Shown: positions 1 to 10,045, counted from the first letter of the stretch. The stretch: 64,000 nucleotides of DNA from Nanogingivalis sp963517825 (GCA_963517825.1 CAUQGB010000001.1:62001-126000); one strand, 5' to 3'. The notes: generated by a model from the letters alone, not told the origin. Numbers and translations: made by a program.

Positions 1-196
1 GCAAAAACCTTTTAGCATCTTCGACACCAGCTTGAGCGCTATCATAAGCACTTTGCGAAAGGTCTAATTTACTTGCCTGCTCTTGATCTCGAAACATAAT
101 CCGCAAAAAACTCACAGACATAATTGAGACCAAAATACTGACCATAATAACAATGAAAATTGAAACTCCGCCTTTTTTAAACTCTTTATTCGCCAT
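1..196 (-). CDS. Pilin-like / PilX-type membrane protein, 3' part outside window
   Basis: The first 65 codons of a gene that runs off the left edge. The protein starts MANKEFKKGG, followed by one long hydrophobic helix (about residues 11-32) and then a polar amphipathic stretch (FRDQEQASKLDLSQSAYDSAQ). A short basic head, one transmembrane helix and a helical stalk resemble type IV minor pilins or PilX-like proteins. The start at 196 follows GAGG at normal spacing and lies 2 nt after the stop of the large secreted-protein gene, so the two are one transcript. The pilin assignment is by shape only; no G-F prepilin cleavage site is obvious. Confidence 0.6.
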   Translation of the reverse strand, partial: MANKEFKKGGVSIFIVIMVSILVSIMSVSFLRIMFRDQEQASKLDLSQSAYDSAQAGVEDAKRFL

Positions 197-198
197 AT

Positions 199-2688
199 TT
201 AATACCTCACTGGAAGTTCTTTAGTATAAGTTGTAACGATTTTGCCTTCACTACCAGATTGAGCCTGGGCCCATAAATAAGTATCTGCCGATTGATTAAA
301 AATCTCGGCTGGATTACTTAATGTGTCTTTTATCGTTCCATCAGAACCAGCAGTTCGCCATAATCTTAGATTTTTTGAAACAGTTCCACCACGAATACGC
401 AACTGATTGTCACAATTCTTCATATTAACATCATTTACATTTTGGGCACCATTAACCGCACAAGTATTTATTACACCTCGAGCTATCAACCAAGCATCAA
501 CCCTTTTCACTCCCTGATCGATAGTGATATCACCATCGGCAATAATTATAATCTGGTGAAAATCCGAATCACTATTTACAGCTCTATCAGCATTCACAAT
601 ATCGCTAGAAATTCGAATATTTTTACCGTAAATTACTTTGGTTTGTTTGTCAGCCCAAATTGCACCGAGCTGCTTGTGCGAATCATTATAAACTTCAACC
701 TTCGTGTTTACATTTTCGAAATTCTTTTTAGGGAATTTCGAAGAAATATTCGATATCAGTGAACCAATACTTGTTCCTCCTTGACCAAAACTACCTTTCG
801 AAGAATAATTCTCAATTGCTAGCTTTTGTGTGCTCTGTGAAGACTCAGTTCGAAAATCTTTATTTTTCATACCAGAGAGCGCTTCATATTCAACCCAAGA
901 ACCGAGAACTCCATGTTTAGTTGGAGATAAGCTCGTTCGAATCCCCGATCTAGAATAAACACCATTCCCCCAAAATTGAACTTTTGGCTTTTTAACTAGT
1001 TTAATACAGATTGGCGCACTATGCCGCCAGTCTAAATTTTCTCTTTCTTGCTTGACTTGCTCAGCCTGACTTTGGTTTGAATTCATCTTGTATGGTGAGA
1101 TAGAGAGCGCTGCGCAATAACGGGTTCCAGCCTCGGCACCTTCTTCAATTGAAGGTATAAAGTCTGAAACTCGAGTATCTTTATTGAATTTCCCAGCCCC
1201 TTCTTTAACAACGCGACATTTTTCAATTCCTTGGTAGTCTTGATAATAGAAATTAGTTGGCGAACAGGTGTCGCTATTTTTATTATCTCTCTTATTGTTA
1301 TGGGTTGCAAAACCTTCTTTATCTGAAGGGACGCGCCAGGTTGTAATTTTATATTTTATCGATGAGGTTGCAGTCCCACCCCCTGGAATAAGAATTTCTT
1401 CACCATCATTAGGATCGTTTGGCACCTTGCCGTTAGTAGGAATATCTAAATCACCGCCAGAGCAGTTTCGAATTTTATCGATTTTAACACAAGGAGTTAT
1501 TTCAAAATCATAAGGAACATAGACACAAGCCTCGTTAGTAGTTTTATTATATCTATTAACATTATCAATATCACCAGCCGAAACTCCATATGACATTTTC
1601 GAACATATTGTCTTTCCAGCCATATCTCTAGTTACCATAAAGATTTCCCTATCGGTACCTACTGCATTAATCGTATCCCAAATATTACCTTGATTAATTA
1701 TTGTAGGCCTACTATTCCATGAGTCTTTATTCCATCTAAAATTATAGTTGCTATTTACCGAATAATCACCATGTCCATCATTTCTGAAAGTTTGATAATG
1801 ACCACTACCATTAACACTATTTTTATTAAAATCCTTACCTGTAACTTTGTGCCTAAAAGAAACCCATTGTCCAACTTTAGCGGTTTGAGGATTAGAGCGG
1901 CCATTACCTTTAAATCTTGAATCATCTGAACTAATTCTCTGGCTAGAATTCAAAACTGCAGCCTTAGTATCTCCTTCAACGTTAAATTTAACTGGAGCTT
2001 TAATCTTTATTTTAATAGTATGGTCATAGCAATTACCAGGTTCGCCTTTATGATCTTCTTCCCATGAACGATTCCCCCCCGGATGATAATAGGGAGACCA
2101 ACATTGCCACACATTAAAACTTATAATTTCCCCATCGGAAAGTTTACCAATTGCAGACTCTTTTATAGTTATTTTAGTAGGTGGAGCAATGCGTCCAACA
2201 TCCCTAGCCTTATCCATTATATACTTAAAAGGAGTACCCTGGCCTCTACTACCGAATCCAACAGGGCCACTCGTCTCGAGCATATTAGCATCTAAATCTC
2301 CTTTTTGAATCCTAACATTCGCAGCAATACCCTCATATCCGTCCTGACACGCAACTGCAGCAACATTGAGATAAAAGCTTCTATTCTCTTTACTCACTTG
2401 AAACTCATGCTTTTCATAAATAGAACTAATAACATCCATACCTTCAGGATCGGAAGATACCCAGTTCCCCGTTACCGTTCTAATTCCAGGGTTATAATCA
2501 GAAAAGTCCTCGTCTTTGCCTTCATAGGTTTTCTCTTTAATCATTTTATTGTTAGAATCACAAGAATTAAGGAGCCTCTCCCTAACTTTTTCTGGCACAG
2601 AATCAGCATTTGTATTCTTTTGAAAAAAAATGGAATTAACTATAAAAGATGCCAAAACAGCAAAAAATAAAATATTAAACTTTTTCAT
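199..2688 (-). CDS. Large exported protein (829 aa), probable surface or pilus-associated protein
   Basis: Begins with a Sec-type signal or anchor (MKK, then a hydrophobic run to about residue 22). The rest is polar, rich in Asn, Ser, Thr and Gly, and has scattered cysteines (for example around residues 397-410 and 475-495) that could form disulfides outside the cell. No enzyme motif was recognised. The last 150 residues look like a beta-rich module (VIYGKNIRIS, IIIIADGDITIDQG, AWLIARGVINTC) ending in NPAEIFN and a short tail; this style of C-terminus accompanies pilin-like genes in CPR genomes (inference from memory). It abuts the 140-aa gene upstream and the pilin-like gene downstream, so the three probably act together at the cell surface. 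An adhesin or host-contact role is speculative. Confidence 0.6.
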   Translation of the reverse strand: MKKFNILFFAVLASFIVNSIFFQKNTNADSVPEKVRERLLNSCDSNNKMIKEKTYEGKDEDFSDYNPGIRTVTGNWVSSDPEGMDVISSIYEKHEFQVSKENRSFYLNVAAVACQDGYEGIAANVRIQKGDLDANMLETSGPVGFGSRGQGTPFKYIMDKARDVGRIAPPTKITIKESAIGKLSDGEIISFNVWQCWSPYYHPGGNRSWEEDHKGEPGNCYDHTIKIKIKAPVKFNVEGDTKAAVLNSSQRISSDDSRFKGNGRSNPQTAKVGQWVSFRHKVTGKDFNKNSVNGSGHYQTFRNDGHGDYSVNSNYNFRWNKDSWNSRPTIINQGNIWDTINAVGTDREIFMVTRDMAGKTICSKMSYGVSAGDIDNVNRYNKTTNEACVYVPYDFEITPCVKIDKIRNCSGGDLDIPTNGKVPNDPNDGEEILIPGGGTATSSIKYKITTWRVPSDKEGFATHNNKRDNKNSDTCSPTNFYYQDYQGIEKCRVVKEGAGKFNKDTRVSDFIPSIEEGAEAGTRYCAALSISPYKMNSNQSQAEQVKQERENLDWRHSAPICIKLVKKPKVQFWGNGVYSRSGIRTSLSPTKHGVLGSWVEYEALSGMKNKDFRTESSQSTQKLAIENYSSKGSFGQGGTSIGSLISNISSKFPKKNFENVNTKVEVYNDSHKQLGAIWADKQTKVIYGKNIRISSDIVNADRAVNSDSDFHQIIIIADGDITIDQGVKRVDAWLIARGVINTCAVNGAQNVNDVNMKNCDNQLRIRGGTVSKNLRLWRTAGSDGTIKDTLSNPAEIFNQSADTYLWAQAQSGSEGKIVTTYTKELPVRY

Positions 2689-3111
2689 TTAGAATAAATC
2701 TCCAACATCTTGATATTTCAAGCTTGAGGGTTTAAGATATTCAATATAGCTAGCACCATTAATTTTTAAACTTGGGTTCTGACCCTTGTTAACCATTTCT
2801 TCAAGATTTTTAAATGTTTGTTCCTGGTTTTCCGTTCCAATAAAAAGCCTCATCATTACGCAGTTAGAATCTTTCTCGTTTCCTGCTTTTTTCGAAATCT
2901 CATTGCCTAAAGCTTTTGCATTTTTAACATATTCTTCTTTTTTGCCTTTAATATTGTTATATTTATTAATAATATCATCCCCACAAACTGAACCAACAGG
3001 GTTTTTCATTGCAGCAATATCATTTTTATTTTTAATTACTTGCACCACGTTTAGCCCTGCACTCAAAACAGCAATAGCTAAAACTACACCAAATAATATT
3101 TTATGTTTCAT
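2689..3111 (-). CDS. Small membrane-anchored hypothetical protein (140 aa)
   Basis: One N-terminal hydrophobic helix (about residues 4-24) after MKHK, then a soluble mainly helical domain with two cysteines (in SVCGDD and DSNCVM). No family recognised. Preceded by a GGAGG ribosome site and followed directly by the 829-aa exported protein, so it is the first visible gene of the surface-protein operon. It could be an anchored partner or minor pilin-like subunit; function unknown. Confidence 0.55.
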   Translation of the reverse strand: MKHKILFGVVLAIAVLSAGLNVVQVIKNKNDIAAMKNPVGSVCGDDIINKYNNIKGKKEEYVKNAKALGNEISKKAGNEKDSNCVMMRLFIGTENQEQTFKNLEEMVNKGQNPSLKINGASYIEYLKPSSLKYQDVGDLF

Positions 3112-3190
3112 TATCTAAGTCCCTCCACCTTAAAAATATTTCCTAAAATAATTATAAACAAAAGCGTTTTAAAAATCAAGACTGCACCGC

Positions 3191-3214
3191 AAAAATATAT
3201 TTTACAATATATTT
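3191..3214 (-). terminator. Possible weak terminator of polA
   Basis: An A/T-only inverted repeat (AAATATAT / ATATATTT) followed by U-rich sequence just after the polA stop on the minus strand. Without G-C pairs it is a weak candidate. Confidence 0.3.
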
Positions 3215-3215
3215 A

Positions 3216-5798
3216 TTACATATTTAACCAATCTTTACCAATAGAAACTTCAACCTTTAATTTAACATTTAATTCTGGAGCCACGTTCTCCATTTCTCGC
3301 TTTAAAATTTCTGCCACTTTTTTAGCATTTTCAGCTGGAACTTCTACTAAAATTGAATCATGAATTTGCAAAATTTGTTCACCAAGCCCGGCTTTTACAA
3401 TTTTTTCATCAACAGCCAGCATTGCTCGCTTCATTAAATCCGCCTCAGTTCCTTGAATTGGCATATTCTGCGCCGCTCGCTTCGCCATCTCACGAATCAT
3501 AAAATTACTCGATTTTATATCTGGCATTGGCCGCCTTCGCCCAAAGAATGTCTCCACAAAACCTTCATCCTGAGCTTTTTTCAATGTATTATCCATAAGT
3601 TCCCGAATCGGTTTATGAGCATTAAAATACTCTTCGATATATTTTTTCGCCTCATAAAAACCAACTCCAATCGTACCAGAAAGATTATGAGCTCCAACGC
3701 CATAAAGAACACTAAAATTAATAATTTTCGCAACACGCCGTTGTTCTTTCGAAACTTCATCAATCGGAACACCAAAAACCTCACTCGCAGTCTTTGCGTG
3801 AATATCTAGATCTTTTTCAAAAGTCTCAATCAAGGGCTTGTCATTCGCCAAAACTGCCGCCAATCGTAATTCAAACTGCGAATAATCTGCTGAAACTAGC
3901 AAATTTCCCTTTTTCGCCACAAACCCCTCACGAATACGTCGTCCAAGCTCGGAACGAATCGGTATATTTTGCAAATTAGGATTACTTGAAGAAAGCCGCC
4001 CCGTTGTTGTTACATCTTGCGCAAAATTGCTATGAATCCGATTTTTTTCATCTGCAAGTTTTGGCAAAGCATCAACATAGGTGCTTTTCAATTTCGAAAA
4101 CTCACGGAATTGCTCAATTTTTTCAATAATCGGACTACATTCTCGTAATTTATCAAGCTCTTTTTGCCCTGTCGAAAAGCCATTTTTTGATTTTTTAATA
4201 CCTTTTGTCGGTAGGCCCAAATCTTCAAAAAGCACTTTCGAAAGCTGAAGTGGACTCGCCACATTAAATTCTCGCCCAGCAATTTCAAAAATTTCCTTTT
4301 CAATTTTTGAAATTTCACCAGCAAATTCCATACTCATTTTAGCAAAAATCTCTGGGCAAATTTCAACACCAGCTTTTTCCATTTTAAATAGGACCAAACT
4401 CATTGGGAAGTCTAACTTTTCAGCAATTTCACGAATTCTTGGCAAATCTTTAAGCTTTTTTTGTTGACGCTCAAAAATAATCCGCATCGCTGAAATTCGA
4501 ACCTTCGAATCATCTTCATCTATTTTTTCGCCATAAATTCCACTCAAACTTTTATCGCGGATTAAAGCATTCAACAAAAATTCCAATTGCTCAATATCGT
4601 AAATTTCACCCCAATCTTCAAAATTGCTACCAGCATTAAAAATTTTATGAAATGTTTCTTTTGCATTAAAGAAAACTGTTTTTGTATTTTTGAAGAAATC
4701 AGCAAATTTCGAAAATTCCATAAAATTAAATTCTGCAATATTATCAAAATTCGAAACTAGAATTTTTAATTTTTGAATATCAAAGTCAAAGAAAACCAAA
4801 TCCTGCGGTTTTTTGAAAAACTTTTCAGCAGAAATTTCTGGCAAAATATTTATCTCAGAAGATTTCAAAACTTCTTCAAAAAGCCCAATTTGGTTTTCAT
4901 TTTTTGTTTTAAAATCCTCTGAGCCAGTTTTCATCTCTTTTGGAATTTTTCGCACCAAAGAGTTAAATTCAAGCTTTCGAAGCATTTTTAAAACTTCTTC
5001 ATAATTAAAATTACGAATATCGGCATCTTCAAAGTTAAGCTCAACTGGGGCGTCAAGAAAAATCTCGGCAATTTTTTTACTCATAAACGCTAATTCTTTA
5101 CCATCTTCAAGTTTTTTTCGCCAAGCTGGTTTGATATTTTCAAGATTTTCATAAATTCCCTCAAGTGTAAAAAACTCTTGTAAAAGTTGCGTAGCAGTTT
5201 TTGGACCAATCCCTGGCACACCTGGAATATTGTCGCTAGAATCACCTTGAAGCGCTTTTAAATCTAAAAATTGAGATTGTTTTAATCCATATTTATTCTC
5301 AAAATATTCAAGATCAAATTCTTCTATATCCGAAAATCCACGTTTCATTGCAAAAACTTTAGTATTTTCATCAATCAATTGCAGCATATCAAGATCAGAA
5401 GTAATCAAATTTGCTTCAACTCCAAGCTTATTTGCTTGAACCGCTAGAGTCCCCAAAATATCATCAGCCTCATAGCCATCAGTTTCAAAAAGAGGCCATC
5501 CTAAAGTCTTCAAAAAATCCTTTAAAAGCGGAATTTGTTCATAGAAATCATCTGGCGCTTTTTTTCGCCCAGCTTTATATTCAGGATAGATCGCACTTCT
5601 TTTTGCGGTTGAAGTTCCTTTTTTATCCCAAGCCACAACCACATAATCTGGTTTTAATTTTCGAATAACTTCAAAAGCTAAACTGGCAAAACCATAAACA
5701 CCGCCTGTTGGCGTTCCGTCTTCAAGACTTAAATTACCCATAGCGTAGTAGCCCCGATAAAATACGCTTTTTCCATCAATAATCACTAACTTTTTCAT
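3216..5798 (-). CDS. polA: DNA polymerase I
   Basis: 860 aa, family A polymerase for repair and Okazaki fragment processing. The N-terminal 5' nuclease (about 1-290) keeps its acidic motifs (VIIDGKS, ETDGYEADDILG, TSDLDMLQL, GDSSDNIPGVPGIGPKTA). The middle 3'-5' exonuclease fold is degenerate: the usual DxE is DFD and the ExoII Asp position reads KET, so proofreading is probably lost. Polymerase motifs A (DYSQFELR, about 638), B (RRVAKIINF, about 687) and C (QIHDS, about 811-815) are present; motif C has Ser where HDE is usual. A TATAAT box at 5807-5812 sits 8 nt before ATG with no ribosome site, suggesting a leaderless mRNA. Confidence 0.97.
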   Translation of the reverse strand: MKKLVIIDGKSVFYRGYYAMGNLSLEDGTPTGGVYGFASLAFEVIRKLKPDYVVVAWDKKGTSTAKRSAIYPEYKAGRKKAPDDFYEQIPLLKDFLKTLGWPLFETDGYEADDILGTLAVQANKLGVEANLITSDLDMLQLIDENTKVFAMKRGFSDIEEFDLEYFENKYGLKQSQFLDLKALQGDSSDNIPGVPGIGPKTATQLLQEFFTLEGIYENLENIKPAWRKKLEDGKELAFMSKKIAEIFLDAPVELNFEDADIRNFNYEEVLKMLRKLEFNSLVRKIPKEMKTGSEDFKTKNENQIGLFEEVLKSSEINILPEISAEKFFKKPQDLVFFDFDIQKLKILVSNFDNIAEFNFMEFSKFADFFKNTKTVFFNAKETFHKIFNAGSNFEDWGEIYDIEQLEFLLNALIRDKSLSGIYGEKIDEDDSKVRISAMRIIFERQQKKLKDLPRIREIAEKLDFPMSLVLFKMEKAGVEICPEIFAKMSMEFAGEISKIEKEIFEIAGREFNVASPLQLSKVLFEDLGLPTKGIKKSKNGFSTGQKELDKLRECSPIIEKIEQFREFSKLKSTYVDALPKLADEKNRIHSNFAQDVTTTGRLSSSNPNLQNIPIRSELGRRIREGFVAKKGNLLVSADYSQFELRLAAVLANDKPLIETFEKDLDIHAKTASEVFGVPIDEVSKEQRRVAKIINFSVLYGVGAHNLSGTIGVGFYEAKKYIEEYFNAHKPIRELMDNTLKKAQDEGFVETFFGRRRPMPDIKSSNFMIREMAKRAAQNMPIQGTEADLMKRAMLAVDEKIVKAGLGEQILQIHDSILVEVPAENAKKVAEILKREMENVAPELNVKLKVEVSIGKDWLNM

Positions 5799-5846
5799 TA
5801 TATTCCATTATATCACGCTCGAGGATATTTTTCACCTTTTCGAAAA

Positions 5847-5876
5847 CTAAAATAGGGCCATAAAACCCTATTTTTC
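5847..5876 (-). terminator. Terminator at the end of trxB
   Basis: Inverted repeat AAAATAGGG / ACCCTATTTT overlapping the trxB stop codon, with a U-rich flank on the minus strand. It separates the pheS-pheT-trxB unit from polA. Confidence 0.6.
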
Positions 5877-6809
5877 ATTATGTAAAAATTCTGAAATTTT
5901 TATTGCCGCTTGAGCACCGGTTGCTACAGCTACCACAATCTGCTTTTGTGCACTTTCAATTATATCACCAGAAGCATAAATTCTTGGAATATTCGTTTCA
6001 AAATTGCTATTTACAATAACTTCCCCGTAATTGTTAACTTCAACACCCGATTTTTTTGCAAAACCAGAATTTGGAATCAAGCCAATAAATTCAAAAATCG
6101 CATCAGCTTTAATTTCAAAAGTTTTTTCACCTTCTTCAGTTTGCTGTTTTATGCGAGCGCCAATAATTTTTTCACCAAAATTAGTCTTTTCGAAAAGAAA
6201 TTCCTCAATTTCAGTTTTTAAAAATAACTCAATTTTGCCAGATTTAACTGCTTCAAAAAGTCGCTCTTGCAACACCGCTTGCGCCGAAATTTCACTTCTA
6301 ACCAAAAGCTTGACTTTCGAAAATCGGCTTAAAAATAAAGCTTCAGTTACCGCAGAATTACCACCACCAACTGCAATCAAATCTTTTCCAGCATAAAATG
6401 GACCGTCACAAGTTGCACAAGTGTGAACGCCTCGCCCAAAAAAATCTTCTTCTCGCGGCAAACCAAGCATTCTATATGAATTTCCCGTTGCAATCAAAAC
6501 TGTTTTTGAATCAAATTTTTCGCCATCAATGTCTAATCGCACAAAATTACCAAGACTTTCAAAACTTAATACTTCACCATAATCAAACCTTGCACCAAAT
6601 TTTTCAGCCTGAATTCGCATTTTTTTTGAAAGTTCAAGTCCAGAGATTCCTTCATTAAACCCTGGATAGTTCTCGATTAAATCTGAAGTTGTTGCAATTC
6701 CGCCAAAAGCCGCTTTTTCGAAAACTCGCACACTCAAGCCATCTCGTGCAGCATAGATTGCCGCACTTAATGCAGACGGACCCGAGCCAATTATAACCAA
6801 ATCGGTCAT
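5868..6809 (-). CDS. trxB: Thioredoxin reductase
   Basis: 313 aa FAD/NADPH enzyme that reduces thioredoxin. An N-terminal Rossmann motif (GSGPSALSAA), the redox-active pair CATC at about residues 131-134, a second nucleotide-binding motif (GGGNSAV) and a C-terminal GDI motif for FAD are all visible; length is normal. The start at 6809 is chosen over an upstream ATG at 6848 because GAGGAAA lies 8 nt before it and it is 1 nt after the stop of the isomerase gene; the longer version would overlap that gene. Last gene of the pheS-pheT-isomerase-trxB run. Confidence 0.94.
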   Translation of the reverse strand: MTDLVIIGSGPSALSAAIYAARDGLSVRVFEKAAFGGIATTSDLIENYPGFNEGISGLELSKKMRIQAEKFGARFDYGEVLSFESLGNFVRLDIDGEKFDSKTVLIATGNSYRMLGLPREEDFFGRGVHTCATCDGPFYAGKDLIAVGGGNSAVTEALFLSRFSKVKLLVRSEISAQAVLQERLFEAVKSGKIELFLKTEIEEFLFEKTNFGEKIIGARIKQQTEEGEKTFEIKADAIFEFIGLIPNSGFAKKSGVEVNNYGEVIVNSNFETNIPRIYASGDIIESAQKQIVVAVATGAQAAIKISEFLHNEK

Positions 6810-6810
6810 T

Positions 6811-7491
6811 TTAGATTTCCTCGAGGTTCGGTCGTGGAATTTCTTCAAATTCAGGTATTAACATTACAATAAATTTCAAAGGTGTATTTGGACCAATAGT
6901 TTTCGAAGAGTCTTCCTGATTTACCGAGCCCTGAGCGCCATAAGCTTTATCCGCAGGAATAGATAATTCGCGAATTCCACCAACTTTCATACCTTTAAGA
7001 CCCTCACTCCAGCCCTCAATTAAGCCCCATTTTTTACCCTCTTTACGAAAGACTACTGGCGATTTTAATCTACCATTTTCAAAGCTTCCGTCAAAAACTG
7101 TACCATCGGGTTTCCATCCAATGTAATAAGCCTGGAATTTCGTTGTTGAATCTGTAAATTCTTCACCATCACCCTCTTTTAAATCTTTTTTCGTAAGCTC
7201 TTTTATACTCGCAGCGTTAAATGCAACTGGGGCTTTTTCATATTCCTTAAAACTGTCGTAATATTTAGCCGAAAGCTCCTTAGCTTGCTCTGTAACCTTT
7301 TTTTGATAATCTTGGTGCTTCTTCAAGACTTGCGATCGTTTCTGTTGTTCTTCTGAGTGACTTTGAGTCTGCAAAAATGAAGAAGCGTAAAGTGCTACAG
7401 TTGAAACAACCGTTAAAATTAAGATCGCCCAAATTGAATATCTTTGCCAAGTTGGTGTTCCAGTTTGTAGTGAATTTTTCTTATTTGCCAT
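6811..7491 (-). CDS. FKBP-type peptidyl-prolyl isomerase, membrane-anchored
   Basis: 226 aa. A basic N-terminus and one transmembrane helix (about residues 20-40) place the catalytic part outside the membrane. An FKBP domain occupies roughly 95-215, recognisable from the FDGSFENGR, VVFRKEG, LIEGWSEGLKGMKVGG and IPADKAYG segments. It would assist folding of exported proteins at prolyl bonds. Preceded by GGAGGG; 8 nt after pheT and 1 nt before trxB, so it is co-transcribed with a translation enzyme and a redox enzyme. Confidence 0.9.
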   Translation of the reverse strand: MANKKNSLQTGTPTWQRYSIWAILILTVVSTVALYASSFLQTQSHSEEQQKRSQVLKKHQDYQKKVTEQAKELSAKYYDSFKEYEKAPVAFNAASIKELTKKDLKEGDGEEFTDSTTKFQAYYIGWKPDGTVFDGSFENGRLKSPVVFRKEGKKWGLIEGWSEGLKGMKVGGIRELSIPADKAYGAQGSVNQEDSSKTIGPNTPLKFIVMLIPEFEEIPRPNLEEI

Positions 7492-7499
7492 TTTCCCTC

Positions 7500-10001
7500 C
7501 TAGATTATTTTTCCGCCATTTTTTACGGCTTTTTCTTCGATTTTTTGCATAATATCCCGAATTTCATCACCATTTAAGGTTTTTTCGAAAGGTGTAACCT
7601 TAAACCGAATTGAAATATTTTTTGTACCATCACCGTTATTAAATATATCCATCGGCAAGGTTTCAATCTCAACACCCTTAAATTCACTCGAAATATCTTT
7701 AAAAATATCAAAAATTTCAGCAAATTGCCGTGATTCATCAACGTTTATCGAAATATCACGCTCAACGGATTGGAATTTTGAAAAATCTTTAATTTTAACA
7801 CTTGTTCTTCCTGTATTTTCAAGTAAAATTCCCAAATCAAGTTCAAAACCGGCAGTCGATTCTGGTAGTTTCAAAGCTTTTTGAATTTTTTTCTTGAATT
7901 CACCAATTACACCCAAGATCTTTTCGCCTTCAGAATTTGAAACCTGAATTAGAGCCGAACGTTTTGGTTCAAATTCGGTTGAAAGTGGCGATTTCGAAAG
8001 ATCAAATTTTACGAATTCAACTTTTAAGCCAAGCTTCTTAAATAGAAAATCTGCATAATTTTTAGCCTCGAAAAATGCATTTTCACCTTTATTTTTTGTA
8101 TAAACAAAGGCTAGTTTTTTCTGTTCAAACGGAACATTTTCTTCATTTAAGCCAAGCATTTTTTCAGTTATTTTATTCATTTCGAAAATAGCGAATTCGC
8201 TAAAGCCAGCACGAATATTCTGGTTAACTTTCGAGAGCAAACTTGGTGTCAAAGTTTGGCGATAATATTGTAATTCTGGTGAGATTGAATTTACAATTTT
8301 ATAAGCATTTTTTGGATCTTGCCCAGCTTTTTTAAGCAGATCGCCATGAACAAAAGTATAAGTTAAAATTTCATTTGCGCCGCTTGCTACTAAAATTTCA
8401 CGAATTTCAGATTGGAGTAAATCAATTTTCGCTTTCTTTACGGCCCTAAATGTTCGTTTTGGCAGCTGTAATTTAATATTATCATAACCATTCAATCGAC
8501 CAACTTCTTCGATCAAATCTTCTTCAATGTGCAAATCGTTTCGCCAAAATGGAACTATAAATGTTTCAGAATTATCATTTTTAGTCAAAATTCCAACATT
8601 TTCTAGAGTTTTTTGAATCTCTTCACTAGAAAAATTTGTTCCCAAAATTTGATTAATTTTGTCTTTCGAAACTGAAATCTCGGATTTATTATAGTAAAAA
8701 TCACCTTTCGAATCCGCAACTTCACTTAAAGATTTTCCGCCAAGCGCCAAAAGTTCTGTGCCAAATAAATCTAGAACTTTCCGCGACATCATTTCTGGTA
8801 CACCTTTCGTAAATCGAGTAATTGCTTCCGAAAAAATTCCGTGTCGCATTTGAGTGTTTCGTAAATTATAAAGGTTAAAAGTTGCACTTTCTACTAAGAT
8901 TCGTGTTGTATTTTCATCAATTTCGGTTGATTTTCCACCCATTGCGCCCGCAAGAGCCACGGCATTTTCACCGTTTTCACCTGTTGCGATCACGATATCA
9001 TTTTGGCTCATTTTGATTTTTCGGCCATCCAAAAGTTCAAGCTCTTCATTTTCGAAAGCTTTTCGAACGGTCATTTTGACATTTTCACTACCGTTGATTT
9101 TAACTAGCTTATCAAAATCAAAAGTATGGAGCGGTTGGCCAGTTTCAAGCATTAGCTCGTTTGCTAAATCAGTTATTACATCAATTGGTCGCATTCCAGA
9201 GCGCAAAAGATAAGTTTTTTCAAGTGTTAAGTTTGGGTTTTTCGAAATATCAGAAACATCAAAAACAGCCGCTGTATAGCGTTCGCAAATTTCAGAATCC
9301 TGAGCATCAACCGTAATCGATTTATCATTATTAACTTCAAAACCAAAATCTGATTGTTTTATAAAATCTGGCTCAACAAATTTCTGCTCTAAAATACCAG
9401 CAACTTCACGCGCAAATCCAATAATTCCAAAACAGTCGGGTCGATGTGTCAAACTTTTGTTTTCGACTTCAAGAAGATAATCGTTAAGTTCAAATTTCTC
9501 TGCAAAAGAATCACCCGCCTGAAGACCATTTTCGAAAGCTTCTGGCGAAATCTCTAAAATTCCATCATGTTCGTCACCCAAGCCAAGTTCGCGCAAGCTC
9601 GCAATCATACCGTTGCTCATATTACCCATTAGTTTTCGAGCGCTAAGCTGGAAATTTTCACCACCAAAAGTTTCTGGAACGATTGCTTTAGGTGGTAACC
9701 AAGCCACAAAAAGACCCTCCCTTACATTTGACGCACCACAAACTACTTGAATAAACCCGTTTTCATCACGCTCAACACCATCACGTTTACCGCCATCATC
9801 AATTTTGCACAAATTCAAATGATCGCTACCTTCAACTTTTTTAGCTGAAATTACACGCGCAATAATTACATCTTTATATTTTTCGTTTAAATTTTCAATA
9901 CTTTCAATCTCAACTAATCGTGCGCCAATCAATTTCGAAAGCTCATTAATCTCTGGCAAATCTGGAACAAATTTTTTAAGCCAATTTACTGAAATTATCA
10001 T
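7500..10001 (-). CDS. pheT: Phenylalanine--tRNA ligase beta subunit
   Basis: 833 aa, the usual bacterial length. The N-terminal tRNA-binding (EMAP/OB-like) domain with VKVEGSDHLNLCKI-type sequence, the B3/B4 editing region, B5 and a C-terminal anticodon-binding fold (FQSVERDISINV) are present. It forms the alpha2beta2 enzyme with PheS, encoded 44 nt upstream on the same strand. AGAGGG precedes the start. Confidence 0.97.
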   Translation of the reverse strand: MIISVNWLKKFVPDLPEINELSKLIGARLVEIESIENLNEKYKDVIIARVISAKKVEGSDHLNLCKIDDGGKRDGVERDENGFIQVVCGASNVREGLFVAWLPPKAIVPETFGGENFQLSARKLMGNMSNGMIASLRELGLGDEHDGILEISPEAFENGLQAGDSFAEKFELNDYLLEVENKSLTHRPDCFGIIGFAREVAGILEQKFVEPDFIKQSDFGFEVNNDKSITVDAQDSEICERYTAAVFDVSDISKNPNLTLEKTYLLRSGMRPIDVITDLANELMLETGQPLHTFDFDKLVKINGSENVKMTVRKAFENEELELLDGRKIKMSQNDIVIATGENGENAVALAGAMGGKSTEIDENTTRILVESATFNLYNLRNTQMRHGIFSEAITRFTKGVPEMMSRKVLDLFGTELLALGGKSLSEVADSKGDFYYNKSEISVSKDKINQILGTNFSSEEIQKTLENVGILTKNDNSETFIVPFWRNDLHIEEDLIEEVGRLNGYDNIKLQLPKRTFRAVKKAKIDLLQSEIREILVASGANEILTYTFVHGDLLKKAGQDPKNAYKIVNSISPELQYYRQTLTPSLLSKVNQNIRAGFSEFAIFEMNKITEKMLGLNEENVPFEQKKLAFVYTKNKGENAFFEAKNYADFLFKKLGLKVEFVKFDLSKSPLSTEFEPKRSALIQVSNSEGEKILGVIGEFKKKIQKALKLPESTAGFELDLGILLENTGRTSVKIKDFSKFQSVERDISINVDESRQFAEIFDIFKDISSEFKGVEIETLPMDIFNNGDGTKNISIRFKVTPFEKTLNGDEIRDIMQKIEEKAVKNGGKII

Positions 10002-10045
10002 TATTCCCTCTTAATTTATTTATTACTTTTATAACTTGTTTAACA

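Noticed and set aside
3103..3363. Open frames on the plus strand opposite polA and other genes (many of 60-130 codons)
   Set aside because: They lie wholly antisense to well-supported genes, have no ribosome site or promoter, and their translations look like AT-rich chance sequence.
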